A stretch of 22,650 bases of DNA from an uncultured Aquimonas sp. (GTDB taxonomy: Bacteria; Pseudomonadota; Gammaproteobacteria; Xanthomonadales; Xanthomonadaceae). The notes beneath the pieces were generated by a model. The model did no database searches. It worked only from the letters and a program-made list of their open reading frames with translations, and was not told where the DNA came from. The number at the start of each line of letters is the position of its first letter. Position 1 is the stretch's first letter. The DNA is taken from contig CAMLOR010000031.1 in NCBI GenBank assembly GCA_946481615.1, positions 1-22,650 of the forward strand. Reading direction: 5' to 3'. Made by a program: the position numbers and the translations under genes. Positions 14,642-21,719 of this stretch are shown piece by piece.

Positions 14642-16396
14642 TCACGGCGTTTCCAGTCCGTCCGCGAATATCCGCATCGGCTGGAAACGCACCGCGCCTG
14701 TGCCGCGGCCGGGCGTCGTCGCATCCGGCGCCAACGGCACGACGAAAGCGCTGCGCGCGGCATCGTCGAAGGGATCGCGCAGGAACAGCGCGGGCACCTG
14801 GTCGGGCACGCCGACAAGTTCGTCGCTGCTGTTGCCGGTCAGGATCGCGAGCCGGCCATCGGCGCTCACCTCGACGTGCTCGAAGCCGGGACAGTCGATC
14901 GGATTGCCTTCGGCGCTGCACGAAGGACCGCTGAGCGCCGCCGGCAGCGCCAACTCCGCGAACGAGGTCTGCCCGTCGAACGGCGCGCGCAGCAGGAACA
15001 CGCGCGTCCTGGGCGGATTCGGCGCCTGCGGAAACACGAATTGCTGCGCCACGAGCAGCGTCTGTCCGTCCGGCGACACCGCCATCGGACCCAGGCCCTG
15101 CACGCCGGCCGGCGCCACCAGTTCGACGAACTGGCTGTCCGCCGAATACGGCGCGCCCGTGGTGCGCACCGCGTTCACCGTCGCCACGCTTTCGCTCAAC
15201 AGGCGCGTGACGAACAGCCGCGAGCCGTCGCGCGTCAGGCGGCACATGCTGGGCGACTGCGTGATCGTCGGGAACGGCATGGTGAACTCGACCGTCGTAT
15301 AGGGCGGGCGCAGCACGCTGACGCCGGCGGTATGGCAGACGAAGGCGCGGCCGTCCGGCGCGAAATCGATCGCCGCCGTCACGAAGCCCAGCACGCGCAG
15401 CGTCGGCACGATCGGAGTGGCCGCGGGCGGCGACACGGCAAAATCGACGACCACCGATTCGCCGGCGCCGTTGCCGTTGTTGCCGCTTTCTCCGATGCTG
15501 AGCACGTAGCGCCCGCCCGGCGCCGCCGCCAGCGTGCCGTTGGCGCTGCTGCGGCCTGCGAGCTCGAGCGTCTCGACCGTCGCGGGCGCGGACAGGGCGG
15601 CGCGATACAACCGCGGCTGCGCGAAATCGGCGAACAGCGCTTCGCTGCCGCCGCCCACGAACGCCGCACCGTGCGGACGCGCGTCCGGCGGCAGCGCGAA
15701 CGCCGTCTGGGCGGGGCTGGGCAGATTGTCGTCGGGCGTCGGCAGCAGCAGGCCGAGATTGCCGTCCTCCAGCGTCGCCGCGATCGCCGGTTCGACCGCG
15801 GGTGTGGTGTTGAACTGCACATGATCGACCTCCAGCCCACCGGCGTTGTGCGAAAGGTTGATCGAGCGGATGCCGCCCGCGTCGCGCACGCCGAAGAAGC
15901 GATCGTCCGCCGTGGTGCCGACGTTGCTGCCGTCGCCGATGCCGGGCGCGACAATGGCGCCGAGCGAACCGCCGTCGGGCGCGAAGGCCTCGAACGTGAC
16001 CGTCGCCACCGGCCCGCCGTCGGTCCACACCAGCCCGGCGGAAGTTGGATACGGCGGCACGAACTCGATGCTGCGCGGGAGGCCGAAGAGGCTGCGGCCA
16101 TTGGTACCCGAGCCGTCGAGCGTGCCGTCGTCCGCATCGACCGAATCGGTGAGTCCGCCCGGTCCGATCACGCTGCCCGCCGTGAGCAGGCGCGCATCGA
16201 TCACGCCGTCCTCGAAATCCTCGATCACCATCGGGCCGCTCGCGAAGCCCGCCGGCGTGTCGGCCGCCGAGGTGTAGGGCACCGGCCCGAAGAACTCGGC
16301 CGCCCTGGCGGCCGTGCCCGGGCCCGCGAGCGCGGCGGCAAGCAAGGCCGCGCTCGCGACATCGGCGAATCGGATCGGAAACAGCGTGCTGGACAT
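14642..16396 (-). CDS. large secreted propeller-like protein with DGLETP tail
   Basis: 584 aa. The signal peptide is long, with a hydrophobic core SAALLAAALAGPG and probable cleavage after TAARA. An N-terminal domain of about 200 residues has the jellyroll-like elements MVIEDFEDGVIDARLL and GLVWTDGGPVATVTFEAFAP. The C-terminal part has propeller-type strands typical of YncE/lactonase-like repeats: APGGRYVLSIGESG, TRDGSRLFVTRLLSESVATV, AVSPDGQTLLVAQQF and VSADGRLAILTGNSSDE. No catalytic motif is evident. It ends PMRIFADGLETP-stop, a variant of the IFSDGFE tail. Its promoter region shares an ECF-like element with the GH-A-like gene. The beta-helix gene follows after 34 nt, so the two form an operon. 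An exported, perhaps surface-bound, sugar- or protein-binding role is possible; function unknown. Confidence 0.8.
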   Translation of the reverse strand: MSSTLFPIRFADVASAALLAAALAGPGTAARAAEFFGPVPYTSAADTPAGFASGPMVIEDFEDGVIDARLLTAGSVIGPGGLTDSVDADDGTLDGSGTNGRSLFGLPRSIEFVPPYPTSAGLVWTDGGPVATVTFEAFAPDGGSLGAIVAPGIGDGSNVGTTADDRFFGVRDAGGIRSINLSHNAGGLEVDHVQFNTTPAVEPAIAATLEDGNLGLLLPTPDDNLPSPAQTAFALPPDARPHGAAFVGGGSEALFADFAQPRLYRAALSAPATVETLELAGRSSANGTLAAAPGGRYVLSIGESGNNGNGAGESVVVDFAVSPPAATPIVPTLRVLGFVTAAIDFAPDGRAFVCHTAGVSVLRPPYTTVEFTMPFPTITQSPSMCRLTRDGSRLFVTRLLSESVATVNAVRTTGAPYSADSQFVELVAPAGVQGLGPMAVSPDGQTLLVAQQFVFPQAPNPPRTRVFLLRAPFDGQTSFAELALPAALSGPSCSAEGNPIDCPGFEHVEVSADGRLAILTGNSSDELVGVPDQVPALFLRDPFDDAARSAFVVPLAPDATTPGRGTGAVRFQPMRIFADGLETP

Positions 16397-16438
16397 GTCG
16401 ACCTCGGACCTCGGCGACGAAAGCCTCGTCGCGGGAAG

Positions 16439-16465
16439 TCACGTAAAGCGCACGCGGGTTTTGCC
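16439..16465 (-). promoter_or_regulatory. ECF-type promoter element GGCAA-N17-CGTGA (copy A)
   Basis: On the minus strand GGCAA (16465-16461) and CGTGA (16443-16439) are separated by 17 nt, with CGCTTTACGTGACTTCCCG across the -10 side. It lies 42 nt upstream of the propeller-like gene start. The same arrangement, same spacer and similar flanks occur upstream of the GH-A-like gene. GG-AA-type -35 and CGT-type -10 elements at 16-17 nt are typical of ECF sigma promoters. Confidence 0.5.
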
Positions 16466-16486
16466 AAACTTGGGAGTGCGCGGAGG

Positions 16487-18238
16487 TTAGGGCGCGCACT
16501 CCGGCCACCAGCACGGATTGGCGGCGTTGAAATCGGCGATGGCCTGTTGCTTGGCCGTTGGCGCTTCCGGCGTGAGTGTTTCGAGCACGCCCCAGCTGCC
16601 GAAGCGCCCGTAGCCGAAGCTCAGGTTGAAATGCACGAACAGCTCGCCGCCGTTCGCTATCCAGCTGTCCAGGTAGCGCGAGTACGCCGCGCCCATGCGC
16701 GCGTCGCGATTCGCCGCGACGAACAGACCAGTGACGGTGTCGTTGTTCTGCACGCCCTGCACGCCGACCAGATGCTGCCCGCCTTCGTAGGCGATCATCG
16801 ACAGCCCGCGCGAATCCGCCGAGGCGAACTGCGCATCCATCCATATCCCGACTTCCTCCAGCGCGCCCGTGGGGCACGGCACGGTGAAGTCCTGCGGGAA
16901 GTTGTCGGTGCACGGCGTGGCCGAATCGGCGAAGGCGTCCTGCAGCTGTGCGCCGTCCTCGATCTCGGCGAACAACTGCTCCAGCGTCCAGCCCTGCACT
17001 TCGTCCTCGTTCGCAGCCACGTCGAGGTAATTGCCGAAGTACGGCGCGATCGCCACGCTGTCGCCGGCCGCCAGGCAGGCCGCATCGCGCAGGTTGGCCG
17101 CGACCGCCAGCGGACAATCGCCGGCCTCCTCGGCCGTGAAGGCATTCGCCGCCTGCGCGCCGAGCACGCACTCGACGCGTCCTGCCTGCGCGACGAAGGC
17201 GGCGTGGAACAGGCCGCAGATCTGTGCGGTGCGCAGCCCGTGCTGGTTCATGCGCTTGGTGAAGGCCGAATCGGCGCCGCCGGGGAAGTTGGCGAGCGCG
17301 TCCTGCTCGATCTCGAAGCCCTGCGGGAAACTGTTCCACACCTCGTTGGAATGCTCGACATAGACGCGCCGCCCGGCGTCGAGCTGCGCCATCACCACCT
17401 GTGCGAACTGCGCGACGTAGTCGTCCGAAACTCGGTGCGGCAGCGTGAACCAGGGTTCGGCGTCCACCAGGTTCGCCAGCTCGATCATCACCTCGAGCGG
17501 CACGCCCGCTTCGCGCGTCCAGTGCGCATCGGCGGGCAGCGCGCGGTCGTCGAAATCTTCCTGCGCATTGGGCGCGCCGCCAAAACCGCCGCCGTTGGTG
17601 CGCATCCAGTCCATGAAGCGCAAGGTGCGGTACGGCGCAAGCTGAGCCACGAAATCCGGATGGAACAACGGAACCGGCGCGACCGCCGGGTCGAATCCCG
17701 GCGGGTAGACACGGATGTTGCGCACGTGGCCCGGCGCCGGCGCGGTCGAAGTGAGCGTCATGAACCAAAGCGAATTGCCGTCCACGGCCACGACCTCGCG
17801 GCCGGGGGCCGATAGCGCCTCATTCTTGACCGCGCCGCCGTAAGTGAGCGTGCCGGTGCCGTCGTACAGCACGAGGTAGTCGCCGCCGGGGTAGTCGGCG
17901 CCGGAGGAGTTGAACACGGTTCGCGCGAAGCAGAACTGCTGCGGATCGGCCGTGCAGGCCGGTAGCGACTGCACCCAGCCGTCGGCGTCGAGATCCAGCT
18001 GCGCGGCGTCGTCGGTATCGAACACCGATGGGCTGGCCGTGATCCACGGCCGCGATTGCTTGAAGAAATCGGTGAACGGATAGGCCACCGAGAAATCCTC
18101 GACGCCTTCTAGGTTGGTGCCCAGACCGCCCGCGGCGGGCGGCGGCACATCGCCCTCGAAGCCGTCGGCGAAGATCGCCTGGGCCCCCGCCGGCAGCGCC
18201 GCCAGCACTAGCACCGCACCGAGAATCGCTGCCCGCAT
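16487..18238 (-). CDS. secreted GH-A-clan-like protein (putative glycoside hydrolase) with N-terminal IFADGFE
   Basis: 583 aa. Signal peptide 1-21 (MRAAILGAVLVLAALPAGAQ-A), followed at once by IFADGFEGD (22-30), the motif that ends other exported proteins here. The central and C-terminal parts resemble TIM-barrel proteins of the GH-A clan: RFMDWMRTN (207-215), GVPLEVMIELAN, PWFTLPHRVSDDYV, then YVEHSNEVWN with N298-E299 as candidate acid/base, and IAYEGGQHL with E485 as candidate nucleophile. At least ten Cys residues suggest disulfides. This family is common in environmental bacteria and is sometimes annotated as cellulose-binding; substrate unknown. ATG 18238 has GGGGGA 6 nt upstream. It is divergent from the kinase gene and carries ECF-like promoter copy B. 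Confidence 0.8.
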   Translation of the reverse strand: MRAAILGAVLVLAALPAGAQAIFADGFEGDVPPPAAGGLGTNLEGVEDFSVAYPFTDFFKQSRPWITASPSVFDTDDAAQLDLDADGWVQSLPACTADPQQFCFARTVFNSSGADYPGGDYLVLYDGTGTLTYGGAVKNEALSAPGREVVAVDGNSLWFMTLTSTAPAPGHVRNIRVYPPGFDPAVAPVPLFHPDFVAQLAPYRTLRFMDWMRTNGGGFGGAPNAQEDFDDRALPADAHWTREAGVPLEVMIELANLVDAEPWFTLPHRVSDDYVAQFAQVVMAQLDAGRRVYVEHSNEVWNSFPQGFEIEQDALANFPGGADSAFTKRMNQHGLRTAQICGLFHAAFVAQAGRVECVLGAQAANAFTAEEAGDCPLAVAANLRDAACLAAGDSVAIAPYFGNYLDVAANEDEVQGWTLEQLFAEIEDGAQLQDAFADSATPCTDNFPQDFTVPCPTGALEEVGIWMDAQFASADSRGLSMIAYEGGQHLVGVQGVQNNDTVTGLFVAANRDARMGAAYSRYLDSWIANGGELFVHFNLSFGYGRFGSWGVLETLTPEAPTAKQQAIADFNAANPCWWPECAP

Positions 18239-18269
18239 CGTCGTCCCCCGTTTGGCCGTTCGGGAAGGG

Positions 18270-18296
18270 TCACGGAAAGCGGAACGGCGTTTTGCC
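18270..18296 (-). promoter_or_regulatory. ECF-type promoter element GGCAA-N17-CGTGA (copy B)
   Basis: On the minus strand GGCAA (18296-18292) and CGTGA (18274-18270) are 17 nt apart, with CGCTTTCCGTGACC on the -10 side. It lies 31 nt upstream of the GH-A-like gene. It aligns with copy A at about 31 of 40 positions by eye, with the strongest match in the two core elements. It ends 5 nt from the -10 box of the divergent kinase gene, so the two promoters are back to back. Confidence 0.5.
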
Positions 18297-18300
18297 ACGC

Positions 18301-18306
18301 TACACT
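18301..18306 (+). promoter_or_regulatory. -10 box TACACT of the kinase gene
   Basis: TACACT, identical to the methyltransferase -10 box, lies 23 nt before the kinase ATG at 18330. Here a Shine-Dalgarno (GGGGGGAG, 18317-18324) is present, so this message is led, unlike the others with the same box. Confidence 0.45.
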
Positions 18307-18329
18307 CCGGCCATCCGGGGGGAGCCGCG

Positions 18330-20729
18330 ATGCCGATCGATCCGAACGACCTGAGGACGGGCGGGGCGCTGCACGGCGCCGTGGCCGCATCGCTGGTGCG
18401 CGAGCGCGAACGCGCCGCCGAACTCGCCCCCGGCGCCGGGATCGGCGCCTTCCGGGTGCTGCGCGAACTGGGTCGCGGCGGCATGGCCATCGTCTACCTC
18501 GCCGAACGTGCCGACGGCGAATACGACCAGCAGGTTGCGCTCAAATGGATGCTGCAGGCAAGTCCCGACGCCGCCAGCGCGGAACTCTTCCGCCGCGAAC
18601 GCCAGGCCCTGGCCGACCTGCGTCACCCGAACATCGCGCGCCTGCTCGACGGCGGCCGCACCGAGGATGGCCGGCCCTGGTTCGCGATGGAGTTCATCGA
18701 TGGGCAGCCGATCGATGAATCCGTCGGCGCTGCCGGTGTCGATCACGCACCCCAGACCGTTCGCGGTGAGCCCGTCGAACCGCACTTCCCGGTTTCCACG
18801 TCCGCGCGGCTGCGCCTCTTCCTGCAGGTCTGTTCGGCCGTCGCCTTCGCCCACGCTCGCGGCGTGCTTCACCGCGACATCAAGCCTTCGAACGTGCTGG
18901 TGGACGCCGACGGCAGCGCGAAGCTGCTCGACTTCGGCATCGCGCAATGGCTGGGCGAGGACGGTGCCCTAGCCGCCCGCGCCTACACGCCCGGCTACGC
19001 CAGCCCCGAGCAACTGCGCGGCGAAGCGCTGACGGTCGCTTCGGACATCTACCAGCTCGGCCGCCTGCTCGGCGCGCTCCTGCCCACGCCGGACGCCGAC
19101 CTCGCGGCGATCGTCGCGAAAGCCACCGCCGACGATCCGTCGCGACGCTACGCTACTGTCGACGCCTTCGCCGCCGACCTCGAAGCCTCGCTGCAGCATC
19201 GCCCCGTCGCTGCCCGCAAACGCACGCCGGTCTACGTCACGGCGCGATTCGTGCGCCGCCATCCGTTCGGCGTCGCCGCCACCACACTCGCGCTGTTCGC
19301 CGCCATCGCGCTCACCACCGCCTTCACGCTGCGGCTGGCGAAGGAGCGCGACATCGCGCAGGACGAACGCGCCCGCAGCGACGCCATCAACCGTTTCCTC
19401 AACGAGGACGTGCTCGACGCCGCCAACCCGCTCAAGCGCGCACCGGGCGCACCCGAAGTCACCGTGCGCGAAGCCCTGGACCAGGCCGAAGCCCGCGTCG
19501 ATGCGCGCTTCGGCAGCGATCCGGGCGTGGCGATGAACGTGCTCACGACGCTCGGCGTGCTGCGCTACGAATTCGGCGACGACGACCACGCCCTGGCGCT
19601 CTACGGCCGCGCCCTCGCTGCCGGCGAGCCGCTGCCGCCGGACGACGCGGGCCGGCTCCTCGTGCGCAGCCATCGCGCCGCGCTGCTCATCACGGTGCAG
19701 GATTTCCCTGCCGCCATCGCGGAACTCGAAACCCTCGTGCCTGACGCGCAGCGCATCCTCGGCCCCGGCGATGCCCGCACGCTCGAATGGGAACTGCGCC
19801 TGCTCGAAGCCCGTTCGAAACAAGGCCTCGACCCCGCCTTCATCGACGAACTGCGCGCACTGCGCGACCGCGCCGAACGCGCGCTCGGCCCGCGCAACGC
19901 CGTCAGTGGCGAAGCTTCGCTCATGGCCGCGCAAGCCAACGTGTTCTCCGGCAAACCCGACCTCGCCTTTCCCGATGCCGAGTACGCGCACGCCGCGCTC
20001 GCCGCCGCCTTCGGCGCCGATCATCCCAGCACGCTCAAGGCACTCGCCGCCATCGCGCACGGCCATCGCGCCCACGGCCGCGGCGACGACGCCGTGACGT
20101 CCATGCGCCGGGCCTGGGAACTGCAGAAGGCACGCTACGGGCCCGACGCCGGCGACACGCTGTTCCTGCAGAACGAACTCGCCTTCACCCTCAACGCCGT
20201 CGATCGCGCGGGCGAAGCCGAGCCGCTGTTCGCCGACCTCGTGGCACGCCGCGAATCCGATATCGAGCAAGCGCCCGCGCTCTACCTGCAAGCGCTCGGC
20301 AACCTCGCCACCACGCGAGCAAAGCTCGGCCGCACCGGCGACGCGCTCGCCGACTACGACCGCGCCCTGACCGTGCTCGCGGACTCGCCGAACGTCCCGC
20401 CCACCATCCAGACCAACCTCCACCGCGGCCGCGGCGATGCCCTGCGCGAGCTGCAGCGCTTCGACGAAGCCCATACCGCCCTCGACGCCGCCGCGGCGGT
20501 GGCTACGAAACTGCCGGAAACCGATGCGCGCCGCCTCGCCGTCCAAGGCAGCCGCGGACGACTGCTGATCGCGCAGGGACGCAACGAAGAAGGCATCGCG
20601 ATGCTCGACGCCGCGATCGTGTCGCTCCAGGCCAGCGTGCCTGCGACGCATCCGGTGCTCAAGGCGTTCGTCGATGCGCGCGCCGAAGCCACGCACGGCG
20701 ATTCCACACAGAAAGGAGCCATGAAATGA
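18330..20729 (+). CDS. PknB-type Ser/Thr protein kinase with membrane helix and TPR-like sensor
   Basis: 799 aa. The kinase domain (about 40-290) is complete: Gly loop LGRGGMAIVY (47-56), Lys K72 in VALKWM, HRDIKPSN (181-188) with catalytic D183, DFG (201-203) and YASPEQLRG (223-231). A membrane helix lies at about 314-336 (VAATTLALFAAIALTTAF), followed by a long helical TPR-like region (about 345-790), presumably outside the cytoplasm. This layout is typical of kinases paired with ECF sigma factors in Lysobacterales and Planctomycetes, but no sigma gene adjoins it. Residues 143-152 (TVRGEPVEPH) are encoded by a REP element inserted in frame between the PIDE hinge (127-130) and helix E. The start ATG follows GGGGGGAG. 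The stop overlaps the lipoprotein start (ATGA). Confidence 0.92.
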   Translation: MPIDPNDLRTGGALHGAVAASLVRERERAAELAPGAGIGAFRVLRELGRGGMAIVYLAERADGEYDQQVALKWMLQASPDAASAELFRRERQALADLRHPNIARLLDGGRTEDGRPWFAMEFIDGQPIDESVGAAGVDHAPQTVRGEPVEPHFPVSTSARLRLFLQVCSAVAFAHARGVLHRDIKPSNVLVDADGSAKLLDFGIAQWLGEDGALAARAYTPGYASPEQLRGEALTVASDIYQLGRLLGALLPTPDADLAAIVAKATADDPSRRYATVDAFAADLEASLQHRPVAARKRTPVYVTARFVRRHPFGVAATTLALFAAIALTTAFTLRLAKERDIAQDERARSDAINRFLNEDVLDAANPLKRAPGAPEVTVREALDQAEARVDARFGSDPGVAMNVLTTLGVLRYEFGDDDHALALYGRALAAGEPLPPDDAGRLLVRSHRAALLITVQDFPAAIAELETLVPDAQRILGPGDARTLEWELRLLEARSKQGLDPAFIDELRALRDRAERALGPRNAVSGEASLMAAQANVFSGKPDLAFPDAEYAHAALAAAFGADHPSTLKALAAIAHGHRAHGRGDDAVTSMRRAWELQKARYGPDAGDTLFLQNELAFTLNAVDRAGEAEPLFADLVARRESDIEQAPALYLQALGNLATTRAKLGRTGDALADYDRALTVLADSPNVPPTIQTNLHRGRGDALRELQRFDEAHTALDAAAAVATKLPETDARRLAVQGSRGRLLIAQGRNEEGIAMLDAAIVSLQASVPATHPVLKAFVDARAEATHGDSTQKGAMK
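18756..18785 (+). repeat. REP copy inside the kinase coding sequence
   Basis: This 30-bp segment is the reverse complement of 10351-10380 with a single mismatch. It equals exactly ten codons of the kinase gene (T143 to H152) and keeps the frame open. The other REP copies in the window are intergenic. The match extends over the flanking ACC and CAC, so a full element, not a chance fragment, is embedded. Confidence 0.85.
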
Positions 20730-21214
20730 AGCCCTTCGCCTCGATGGTGTTCGCCGCCTGCGCGGTGCTCGCCGGGTGCGCCGCCGACGGCGGCATGCGG
20801 CGCGATTCGCAGGCCCTGCGAGCCACACACTGCGAACCCATCACCGAGCAAGGCGTCGCCGCGTTGTTCGACCGCTGGAACCGCTCCCTGCAGACCGGCG
20901 ATCCGCACGAAGTGGTCGCCAACTACGCCGAACGCTCCATCCTGCTGCCCACCCTCTCCAACAAACCGCGCCTCACCGCCGCGGAAAAGGAAGACTACTT
21001 CCACCATTTCCTGGAGAGCCGCCCCTCCGGGACGATCGATCTGCGCTTCGTGGAGATCGGCTGCAACCGCGCCGTGGATGCCGGCCTATACACCTTCACG
21101 TTCGCCGCGACCGGCGATGTGGTGCATGGCCGCTACACCTATACGTACCGCTGGGACGGATCGGAGTGGCTCATCACCACGCATCACTCCTCGGCGATGC
21201 CGGAGAAGGATTGA
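20726..21214 (+). CDS. lipoprotein of the SgcJ/EcaC (SnoaL/DUF4440-like) family
   Basis: 162 aa. The N-terminus MKPFASMVFAACAVLAGC carries a lipobox (LAGC, lipidated C18), so it is probably a membrane-anchored lipoprotein. The rest is a cone-shaped NTF2/SnoaL-like domain: ITEQGVAALFDRWNRSLQTG, DPHEVVANYAERSILLPT, then DYFHHFLESRPSG and YTYTYRWDGSEWLITTHHSS. SgcJ/EcaC is a label for this fold; members bind small ligands or assist other enzymes and no activity can be assigned. It is coupled to the kinase gene by a 4-nt ATGA overlap, with AGGAG in the kinase 3' end as Shine-Dalgarno. It may act as an accessory ligand-sensing partner of the kinase (inference). Confidence 0.85.
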   Translation: MKPFASMVFAACAVLAGCAADGGMRRDSQALRATHCEPITEQGVAALFDRWNRSLQTGDPHEVVANYAERSILLPTLSNKPRLTAAEKEDYFHHFLESRPSGTIDLRFVEIGCNRAVDAGLYTFTFAATGDVVHGRYTYTYRWDGSEWLITTHHSSAMPEKD

Positions 21215-21249
21215 GGCCTCGGCGATGGTCATGCCGTGCCCCCCGGTAG

Positions 21250-21447
21250 TCAGCTCGCCACGCGCTCGAACGAGAATTCCGGTGCATCGGCCCGCTCGCT
21301 GGCGTGTTCCATCGTGAGCGCGCAGATGCGTCCCTCGCCGTCGAGGTCGAGGTGGGTGTTCTCGTCGAGATCGCGCGTTTCGACGATGCCGATGGCGCGG
21401 AACTCGATGTAGAGCGTATCGGTGCCGGGGAAGTACTTGACTTTCAT
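21250..21447 (-). CDS. DUF2283 small protein
   Basis: 65 aa. MKVKYFPGTDTLYIEF, then VETRDLDENTHLDLDGEGRI, match the DUF2283 pattern (xxYDxxxDxLYIxF...E..E..DG...D.D..G.I.G.E). The family has no assigned activity; members often sit beside small DUF4258-like or BrnT-like genes. Its ATG overlaps the stop of the upstream small gene (ATGA), so the two are co-translated. It converges with the lipoprotein gene across a 35-nt gap. A toxin-antitoxin-like role is only a possibility. Confidence 0.8.
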   Translation of the reverse strand: MKVKYFPGTDTLYIEFRAIGIVETRDLDENTHLDLDGEGRICALTMEHASERADAPEFSFERVAS

Positions 21448-21680
21448 GGGACGAAATCCCTGTCGAAGAATGCATTGTGCACCGTTTCGCGGTCGTCCAG
21501 CAGCACGACACGCAGGTGACGTCCGCCGGCCTCCGGAATCGCTCGCCAGAATCGCCATCGTCCGCCTTGTTGCCGGGCAACACGCAGCGGGTCGGCCACC
21601 GTCGCAGCGATCCACTCCTCACGGAGGCAGTTCCGATCAGGGCGCTGTCGCATCACCAGAAAGTAGCGTGTGCACTTCAT
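21444..21680 (-). CDS. DUF4258-like small protein, partner of DUF2283
   Basis: 78 aa from the ATG at 21680. The pattern MKCTRYFLVMRQRPDR, WRFWRAIPEAGGRHLRVVLL and ETVHNAFFDRDF matches a widespread small family (RYFE..RP......W....P..GRYLRVV.L.D..TVHNAFFDR.F) often found next to DUF2283 genes and sometimes classed with DUF4258. A TTG eight codons upstream is a possible alternative start. GGGGA abuts the ATG. It lies 39 nt after the S74 surface protein gene and overlaps the DUF2283 gene by 4 nt. The basic, compact fold with conserved His recalls RelE/BrnT-type RNases, but no catalytic set can be claimed. Confidence 0.7.
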   Translation of the reverse strand: MKCTRYFLVMRQRPDRNCLREEWIAATVADPLRVARQQGGRWRFWRAIPEAGGRHLRVVLLDDRETVHNAFFDRDFVP

Positions 21681-21719
21681 TCCCCATGCAACGATCGGGA
21701 ACAAGAAGTCGCTCGCGAT

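Noticed and set aside
14607..17768. A 1053-codon open frame on the minus strand across three secreted-protein genes
   Set aside because: It is an Arg/Ala-rich out-of-frame reading of high-GC DNA; the true frames have signal peptides, recognisable folds and matched ends.
14876..17815. A 979-codon open frame on the plus strand
   Set aside because: It is the antisense shadow of the propeller-like and GH-A-like genes, with low-complexity Arg/Gly/His composition and no domain.
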